From Gnetum montanum (taxonomy: Eukaryota; Streptophyta; Gnetopsida; Gnetales; Gnetaceae): a stretch of 64,000 nucleotides of DNA. A model generated the notes under the pieces. The model made no database searches, was not told the origin of the DNA, and was given only the letters and a program-made list of their open reading frames with translations. Shown here one piece after another: positions 56,295 to 64,000 of this stretch. The translations under genes were made by a program, and so were the position numbers. Position 1 is the stretch's first letter; each line of letters starts with the position of its first letter. Where the stretch lies: positions 175,996 through 239,995 of the forward strand of contig MNCI01000807.1 in assembly GCA_015680685.1 (NCBI GenBank), written 5' to 3'.

Positions 56295-57867
56295 GGCCAA
56301 CTACCAATTATAGATCAGTAACTCTAAATAATATTCTATCTATAACCCTATAGGGGAGTACATTTAGTAATGCTAAATAATATTTCATCCATAATACTCT
56401 AGGAGACCCTATCATGTAATGCTAAATAACATTTCATGCATCATACTTAATGGAAGCTTATCTAGTAATGGTAAATAAGATTTCATCCATAACACTAAGG
56501 AAGCCCACTGGTAATGCTAAGTAATATTTCATCTATCATGCAACCAAATTTACCACTATTTTACATTTCTTTAAATCTCAATTTAATTTGGTTTGATTTT
56601 GCATTATACATATGTGTTTAAGATTTATATATCACCATTCTTATCAATTTTACTATGTCTATCCTTTTACCAAGGCATTAATAAAACAGACTATGCATCT
56701 TGATAAATAGTTTTAAATATGTGCATGCATAGGATTTGGTAAGAGCATACATCTTTCTTTATGATAATAAAGAAGATTTTGTCATCCAAATTATAAATAT
56801 ATATTATGAATATATAAATAAGCTAGTGTGTTTATAATTTTAGCTAAGAGGCCAACTCCCAATAGTACGCTAAATAATATTTCATGGATAATGCTTCAAG
56901 GAAGTTTATCTACTAATGGCAAATAATATTTTGTCCATAACGCTAAGAATTTGAATTAGTAATGCTAAATAATATTTCATCTATAATGCAATCAAATAGA
57001 CCATCCTTTTACACCACTTAAAATCTCAATTTTAATTTTATTTAGTTTTACATTGTATGTGTGCGGTGCTTAAGCTTTACATAGGAGTAAATAATTTTTT
57101 ATACATGCATGTAGAGGATTTGGTAGGAACATACATCTTTATTTATGAAAACAAAGAAGATTTTGTTGGTCAAAATATATATTATAAATACATAACTAAG
57201 CTAGTAGGTTTATAAAACCATTTTATTTTTAAAAATGTTACTATAAATGTCAATTTGAATGATGCAAGCTACATGCCTTAACCTCAAGTGCTTATTCAAA
57301 AAGTTATAAGGCATAAACACTAACTTAGTTATCTATTTATAATATTATATATATATATATAATTTAGCTGAGATAATCTTTTTTATTCTTATAAGAAACA
57401 ATTCACACCATTACCAAATCCTCTACATGCATGTATACAAAATTATTTAGTAGAAAAATTAGAAACGTGGCAAAAACCATAAACATGACATATATACACA
57501 GTTGTATAGTTTGTTTTTTGCTAGATATGGATACACATTGTAAAATTGGCAAGAATGGTGGTATATAAAGATATTATTGAAAGCTTTGATTATGTTGTAG
57601 ATTTTGGGAAAAAAATGGATTTCACTTGGTTAGAATGTTATCTACCTTTGTTTCTAACTTCTAATTTAAATGAAAATATTAACTACCATTACTAATAGAC
57701 TTCCCAGAGCATTATGGATGAATATATTATTTAGTATTATCAATAGGCTCTTCTAGAGTATTATGGATGGAAAATTATTCAATGGTATTGATAGGTTTCC
57801 CTAGAGCATTATGGATAAAATATTATTTAGCATTATATATTTACACTTGGTAGTTGTGCTCTCAGCC
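56295..57867. mobile_element. Foldback-type element with tandem repeats in its arms
   Basis: The left end GGCCAACTACCAA is mirrored at the right end, whose reverse strand reads GGCTGAGAGCACAACTACCAA. The arms carry arrays of a ~50-60 bp unit with the core GCTAAATAATATTTCATCCAT: about five units at 56310-56545, about three at 56858-56995, and about three inverted at 57690-57845. A spacer with ATGCATGTAGAGGATTTGGTA also recurs in direct (near 57100) and inverted (near 57420) orientation. The centre has a TA run (57345-57361). There is no transposase. Long terminal inverted repeats with subrepeats are typical of foldback or MULE-derived elements. Target duplication not resolved. Confidence 0.7.
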
Positions 57868-58031
57868 AAAAAAAAAATAAAAATTGTATCTTACCATATG
57901 AAACCATAATAGACTTGCATGAATAGACATTATTTATGTGTATATATTTCTTAAAATCATAATGGATTTTATAACAATGACACATTTTTAAAGTGATTAG
58001 TTCATTGACTAATAAGGGCTTGTAACTAATT
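57868..58031. other. Flank between the foldback element and element 3
   Basis: No feature. TAATT at 58027-58031 would be the left target duplication of element 3; its partner is outside the window. Confidence 0.5.
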
Positions 58032-58819
58032 TGATGAGAGGAAAATACCCCCTACACTTGACCATACAAATCACTAAGCATTCACATGTGATTCGGTTGA
58101 ATTCTGTGGACCCGTTCTCTTTCAGTACATTAGCTTCTAGGAAGTGAACTTGCCCTAACAGTCATTCATTACCTTCCTAATTACACTTTTGATATGCAAA
58201 GGTATTGTTAAGTGTAATCGAGGAACATGATTTTTATTATTTTTATGTTTTATGTTTTGGGTGCTTAAAATAAAGGATGAAAGGAATGACGTAATCTAAT
58301 TGCTAATTTAATCTAACTATACCTAACTAATCCTAACATAAGCATCCATTCCCACTTGTTGTACACATCCTAAACATATTTAATGCTACTAGGTTACCAA
58401 ACGTAAAGTGTTATCATACTTATGTGCTTAATTAATCGCTACTTAATCTAGCTTAGTTTAGCCTAATTAAATTTTAATTACTTAAAGCATTAAAAGAAAT
58501 TTCATAAAACATTAAATGCATAAACAAATAATTAATCTATTTCAAAGTACTACAAGGTTTATCAAAAATCTCATCTTTATTGCCACACACACTACTGTGC
58601 ACAAGTACAACAATGCTTGAATAAAGATTCGTACACTCTTAACTCCTACTACAGGCACTTAGAAAAAATATTCTAACTTCCAAATGAGAAAACTACAAGA
58701 GCTCCACTATAGCTATGACAAGACATGTCATAAACATGATGGGTGAGCATGTATTTAGAGGCAAAAACAAACACTACGTTTATGGGGCCTATTCGATGCA
58801 ACCAATCTAAGATACATCA
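58032..58819 (-). repeat. 3' LTR of element 3
   Basis: 788 bp; the reverse strand starts TGATGTATC (58819) and the plus strand starts TGATGAGAGG (58032). Landmarks shared with element 1 LTRs: TTATGATAAACC-like and AATAAAGA motifs. The polypurine tract GTGGGGGTA abuts it on the reverse strand. Confidence 0.88.
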
Positions 58820-59009
58820 TACCCCCACGACTGAATGAAAACTCATCCTTGAGCTCTTTTACAAATTTGGGAAGGTATGGAATTATTAACTAATGACAAA
58901 CATACAACAAACACAAAGAAACACTAAGTTCCTGAGTATATAGATATATAATCATTATAAAATTTTTTGGTGTTTAGGACTACAAAATTGAATGCCATGA
59001 CAAAATTTG

Positions 59010-61973
59010 ATAAATACAATTCCTCTAATGATGTGAAGATGATGGGGAAGATTAAATGGTCCTAGGTGGTGAAGGCTCCTAAGGTTCTAAAGGACCTTCT
59101 CTTACTTTGGACACATGCAGTGGTTGAGGTTGTTGTCATTGTCCTACTACAGTTGCAACTTTTGGTGGAAGACAGAAAGCATCCAACAATGTTTTCATCT
59201 GCCCCTCCTTACTCTTGGAATTATGCATGGTCCATGCTACTTCACCAATGTGGGTTGGAATGGGTGCATCCCAAGGATAGGGCACTATTGGAAACAACTC
59301 CTTGACATTAACAAACTAGGTAGCAAATTATTTGCATTCAATGTTGAATGTCCTAATTGCATTATGTAACTTCTAATAATCGTTCATTCTTCTAGCCAAG
59401 TTCTTAGTAGTTGATCTTTGATTAGTGAATCTTACCCTAAGAAATTTGAGTTCAATGTTTGCAATCTTAAGCTTTTGCTTGGGTTCCTTATGGTGTTTAA
59501 AATCTACCCCATACAACAAGTACAAGTTGGCCACCTACTTTTCCAACTCTGAACGCAATCGTCTAATAATCAGCATTGTCAAGTTTGCATATCGGAGATT
59601 GGCAAGCTTCATATATTTGGTCATCTTTTCAATCTATAACTCCTTCATGTGGATCTCTACTTTGTTGTAGACATTTATCCCATCAATGATAAGTTTCCAT
59701 ACCTCTTTTCCTTACTAGAGTTAATGGAGGGTCTCATTAACTTTTGCCTTAGCCATCTAGATATGTTTGTCATTAACTTCCTTCTATAGGCCAACCTAAT
59801 CTCTATAGTGATTCTTGACTCTCTCAAATTTGAGAGCTTCATTCTTCTTGGTAATAATCTCAGTTGTATATTTTTTATGTAAGGCGCAAGCTTCCTCCAT
59901 AGAGAGATTTCTATTCTCCGCTGCCAATCTCCTAAGCTTAGTGTTTACCCTAGCTAGCTACTCTTACTATTAATAGATGAATTCTTGCATCTGCTATTTC
60001 TACACATCAACATTCCATAAGTGATGATTCTCTACAATCAACATCTCATTCTCTAGGCACATCTAGAACAAGCCCTTCTAAACTAAATATGTTTTGGCCT
60101 TGTGCACAGACTAGTCAAATATGGTCATCACCATCCCCACCTCAACCTATTTAAATTTGTCTTGAAGCTATTGAAAAGCTTCATATCTTATTAGTGTAGG
60201 GTTGAGGAGCACAAGATTAGCAAGACATGCTCTTAATTTAACAACCTCCACAACCAAGTGTTGGTTTTGTGCTTAAGTTATTTTAAGTTGCCCTTCTAGA
60301 ATGATGCATGTGTGCTTTGCTTCAAGCAACTCCAACTAGGTTGCTATGATGTTATCCAGAAAATCAAAGATATTTGGAATTAGTTGCCTGATTCCCACTA
60401 GTTGGTCTAGCAATTCCTTGTGTTGGGTTACATTCAGTTGACCACTAATAGTCCCTACAAACATCAACACATCTTTGAGTGTAGAAATGTCTAATATAGA
60501 TGTCATAGGTGCATTCAATACTTCGACAATCAAATCAACAACCACTTCCACTATGGTCTCTTACCCTTGGTGCTGCATCATGAAGACAGTTGCCCCCTCA
60601 CCCTCCTCTAAGTGCATCGAAAAGGTAGTAACATTCCTAAAGATTTCTAGGAATTGTTGTTGTTGTGAGACAAATACCGTTACCTCTCGAGCACTAAGAT
60701 TCGACCTCATAGGTAACTGCATTCTTTAGGCTGAGAATATTAGCCTACCTTCTTATATCTAACTAATTGTTTGAGCCACTTCATTAAGGTGACTCATTAC
60801 AGTATGGTACATAGATGAATCCCCACCACTTGTTTCTACTCACTACTCCCACTCACACAAGAGTTGCTCTCAAATTTTATGTAGTTGTTCAATGGCTATG
60901 CAGGCCTTTGACATTGTTTCTTAAATGGGTGGTGGAGGTGGTGGTTGCTGCTCCTCTTCTTTAGACATAGCAAGGGTCTTATCTTTTATCATCTTAGACT
61001 AGGAGGCAATAAGAGTATGTCTAATTGTGTTATTTTCACAGCAGACTATCCCTACCCTTTTACAAAGTTCTCTAATAAGGCATGGAAAGGATAGGGTTTT
61101 TCTTCAATGTTTATTTTCCTTAAAATGCTTTTCCATCTTCAAGTATATTAACTGTGGAAAGGTAACATGAAATTTTCTGCTTAAAGTGATACATGCTTGG
61201 GCAAAAAAAGTAATCACCTTGCTAAGCCTTACTATCGAATTGAGGTGATAAGTCGTTATCTTGAAGTATATGTGCTCCGTTGATGTGAGCGTGCCAAACT
61301 CCTCATATTCAACTCCATAACACCACTGGGTCCACTCCCTTTTTTCCTCTAGGTCTACATGCATGGAGATCTCTACCAGATGAGTGCTAGAATTAGGTAG
61401 ACAAGAGCCTACACAATAGCTTCTACTAAGCAGGACACCTGAATGTCCTTAATTCTCACAGTGGCTCCTACCTTCCTACTATTCCAAAAGAGATATGTCT
61501 CTTCCATGTACTAGTCTCCACTAGCAATGATGATTAGCCACATGAAAGAGTTTTGCAATTGCATTTTGACTTCCAATGGAGCATTTTCCAAGAATGGCCC
61601 AAAGTTTAGTTCTTAGAGAACTGAGCATTAGACATCACGAGGCCTGATCATGTCAAGATAGGCTTGTGTTAATGTGATGTCAATTCTTGGTATCCTCTTT
61701 AGGATTATTTAGTCATAGCCTCTTCTTCGGGAATCTATCGAACAGATTCCACTTCTAGCTCCTCTCAAAGAGGTCCTATTGCGTGCATTTGTACTACCTG
61801 CTCCTAGGCTTGTTTCTGTTGTTCCCTTCTAGCTCCTCTCAAAGAGGTCCTATCACGTGCATTTGTACTACCTGCTCCTAGGCTTGTTTCTGTTGTTCCC
61901 TTCTAGCTTTGGGCCATTTGTTCCTTGGTTGTGATGGTCCTCCTTCCTACCACCATTTTGGTCTTAGTGCCAT
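59010..61973 (-). pseudogene. Extra 3' ORF of element 3
   Basis: Starts with ATGGCAC on the minus strand at 61973. Early motifs EELEVESVR and YMEETYLF-like text match element 2. At 61364-61104 it reads EWTQWCYGVEYEEFGTLTS, FKITTYHLNSIVRLSKVI and SRKFHVTFPQLIYLKMEKHF, the domain that resembles PF20167. A Pro-coding run (about 60930) precedes the coiled coil with HKELLDQLVGIRQLI and PNIFDFLDNIIAT (60551-60336), the same pair of motifs as element 1 at 10940-11020. Broken by stops and by a 74-bp duplication near its start. Confidence 0.75.
61752..61899 (-). repeat. 74-bp tandem duplication near the start of the extra ORF
   Basis: 61752-61825 and 61826-61899 are head-to-tail copies with two differences (TTGCGTGC against TCACGTGC); a partial third unit starts at 61900. 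74 is not a multiple of three, so it shifts the frame. Confidence 0.92.
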
Positions 61974-62429
61974 CTATGATCACAACTTAACCAAGGATTA
62001 GCATTTAATGTGTAACTTGAAATAATTGGAATACCTTATTTCGTGGGGTAGTTACATTTGGCTAAGTTGTGATCATGGCCTAGTTGATTATTTTTTTTTA
62101 TTTTATTCTTATTTCAATATTAATAAATAATTTTAGGTTTATTAGAGTTTGTTAGAAAGGTTAAATTCTCAGAAATTGATGGTTTAATGTTATTCTATTT
62201 ATTAACCCTTTAGGGGATTTAGAAAAATTTAGAAAAATTTTCATCAAAAACCTTAAATTTTGTGGTCCCCACAACTAAGAGCTTACCTCTGATAGCTACA
62301 AGATTAAAGAATGGGGTGATTTGCACAAACAGTGTAAAAGTTATGAGCTCTAGAAGGTTTTGGGCTCTAAAAAATTGCAAAAACTCCCCTCTCGTTTTAA
62401 AGAAAATGACAAAAAACTTCAAAGTATTG

Positions 62430-62550
62430 GGTGGTATTTATAGGATTTTTGCACTACATCAACTGGACCTAGTCAACGAGGCTGAGTCAACACAGCTGAC
62501 CACGTTGACTAGTCCTAGTCAACGCAATTGTTGACTACCATTGACTTTGT
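62430..62550 (-). promoter_or_regulatory. Putative internal promoter of element 3, with six W-box motifs
   Basis: The reverse strand has a TATA box CTATAAATA (complement of 62435-62443). Upstream, between 62471 and 62546, the hexamer TTGACT occurs six times (three on each strand: 62471, 62485, 62505, 62517, 62531, 62541). TTGAC(C/T) is the core bound by plant WRKY factors. The stretch GCCTCGTTGACTAGGTCC also resembles GCCTCATTGACTAGGCC in the element 1 LTR (672-688). It precedes the leader of the extra ORF. Promoter function is inferred. Confidence 0.55.
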
Positions 62551-64000
62551 GAAAAGTAATGAAAAACAAGGAACTTTTGGACAAAATTTAGGTCAAATGG
62601 AAGCTTGAAAAGCTAAGAACATGATGAAAATATTGAAAGAGGGTGTTGAAGTTTAGAAAATGGAGAAATGATTTGAGAATGAGATTTGATGAAGAAGAAT
62701 GCCTTAAGAAGCACACGGTTGGATGCACGATGTAGCGCATGAAAGATTTGATTGCGACAACATCTAAGAGTAGGTAGCTTAACTAATGAAACCACGAGAT
62801 ATGCAAGTGGATCCTCCCCATAGCAGCACATGCACTTTTTGCCCTTACATAACCTCAACTAAGGAGTCCATGGGTCCTATCGTTGATTGATGATTACAAA
62901 AAGTTAAGGATCAAACCCAAAGAATCTATTTAGGAACTTCAATACATCAAACTAAAACATTGGGCAAAAACATGGACAACCAGCAATGAGGTGACTTATG
63001 GAAGCATTAATGGATGATGAAGAGAGTGGAATGGAGTTCCCAGTCCTGGTCACATGAAGTCCCTTGTTAAATTCATTGTTAAATGACCCGATAGAGTCCA
63101 ACCTTAGTCCAAACCAAAACCAGCCACTTTCAATAACTTTACATCACCACTCTAGTACCGGTCCATCCCCTTGAGATACAAGAGAGCTTCCATAGACACC
63201 ACCATTCCTTATTTGAGAAGAAAAAAGAAGTAAGAAGTGAGAAATGACCTTAGTTAGAGGGGACCTTCAGGCATGGGTAACATGTCTTTCTAGTCTCATA
63301 ACTAGTGCTTGTAGCCTATTTATTTTGTCTAAGGGGTGTGCTTTGAATTTCCATTGTTGTTTCTTTTTTTAAAAAAAAATTGGATGGGAACTACACCATG
63401 CAAAGACTTATTCAACTTCTTGTTATTGGTCAACACAAAATAGTAAGAAATCCACAAAAAACACACTTGCACTCAAGATGGAAAAAGGTACAAAGAGCAT
63501 TGAATCCCTTTAAAGTCACACCCTTTTGAAACCCTTAAATCTTTTTCAAGCTTGGAAACTACCAAGGTCACAATTTTGTTAAGGTTTTATTAATGAAAAA
63601 GGGATCCCATATTTCCAAAACAAGGAAAACCATAGAGGTTGAGGATGGGTGGATGACATGGACTCACTACCTGTTCCATGAGAAAGAAACTAGTCTTAGT
63701 TATCAGTCATCAAAATTCAAAAATAAAAACTAGACACTGGAAATCAAAAACATTAAGTACAAACCATCATTAGCAATAGCTACAACACCACTATGTCCTG
63801 TTGGCAATAAAGCAATTTTATTAGAAAACAAGGAAAATTCATACCAAAATAAGGAAAAATATAAAAGAAATTGCAAAATATTCAAGAAAGATAAAACATA
63901 CTAACAATGTTGTAAAAAAAATTGGAAAAATTAATAAAGTAAAAACAAAAAGGTGTAAAATAAAGAAGGCATAAAACAAAAAGTTGTAAAAATAACAAAG
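62551..64000 (-). other. Post-pol spacer of element 3
   Basis: Non-coding. It matches the spacers of elements 1 and 2 on the reverse strand, including the CCATGCCTGAAGGTCC motif (63263-63280) and the A-rich (T-rich on the minus strand) stretch toward 64000. Integrase should begin just beyond the window. Confidence 0.7.

Larger units (their letters stand above)
58032..64000 (-). mobile_element. Element 3: 3' part of a gypsy retrotransposon, same family
   Basis: On the minus strand, from the window's right edge down: post-pol spacer, internal promoter, extra ORF, polypurine tract and 3' LTR. gag and pol lie beyond 64000. It keeps more CpG in the promoter region than elements 1 and 2. Confidence 0.88.

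Noticed and set aside
57345-57361. TA dinucleotide run
   Set aside because: Simple microsatellite at the centre of the foldback element; no further meaning.

Overview
This window looks like intergenic DNA of a large-genome seed plant. It is AT-rich, I found no intact host gene and no rRNA, tRNA or CRISPR locus, and almost everything I could identify is transposable-element debris. The elements are plant types: Ty3/gypsy LTR retrotransposons with a tRNA-Asp-like primer site, L1-type LINEs whose ORF1 carries a DUF4283-like domain, tRNA-derived SINEs and a foldback element. They have lost most CpG and carry many stop codons where Gln or Trp is expected, as methylated, slowly purged DNA does. A gymnosperm would fit, but the sequence alone does not prove it.

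Layout, left to right. 1-232 is part of a CpG-rich LTR (minus strand) inserted in an old minus-strand gag (238-639, element X). 640-13426 is a complete but dead gypsy element (element 1, plus) nested in X with a perfect 5-bp target duplication. 13432-15420 is the X leader and a possible LTR. 15.4-19.0 kb holds a peroxisomal citrate synthase pseudogene fragment and unidentified sequence. 19.0-25.7 kb is a repeat followed by a plus-strand LINE with ORF1, ORF2 and a possible third reading frame. 25.7-30.9 kb is unclassified, with a duplicated coding-like segment. 32.0-34.7 kb and 48.2-51.5 kb are the two halves of an old minus-strand gypsy element (Y), split in pol by element 2 (34719-48196, plus). 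Element 2 has lost its reverse transcriptase and carries an insert with a dynein light chain-like gene copy. 52.5-53.5 kb is a degenerate tandem repeat; 53539-54059 is a young solo LTR; 54.1-55.9 kb is a minus-strand LINE fragment ending near an assembly gap; 56295-57867 is a foldback element; 58032-64000 is the 3' part of element 3 (minus).

Elements 1, 2, 3 and Y belong to one gypsy family whose LTRs start TGATGA and end TCATCA. Its order is LTR, gag, protease, RT, RNase H, integrase, a ~2 kb spacer, then a ~3 kb sense-strand extra ORF before the 3' LTR (the spacer and extra ORF were not found in Y). The extra ORF encodes a domain resembling the 'putative plant transposon protein' family, a proline-rich hinge and a long coiled coil. 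In elements 1, 2 and 3 it is preceded by a TATA box with upstream motifs that resemble the LTR U3, which suggests a second internal promoter. This extra-ORF module is the best candidate for an undescribed system here. The surviving copies are defective in complementary ways: element 1 lacks the integrase core and element 2 lacks RT and RNase H.
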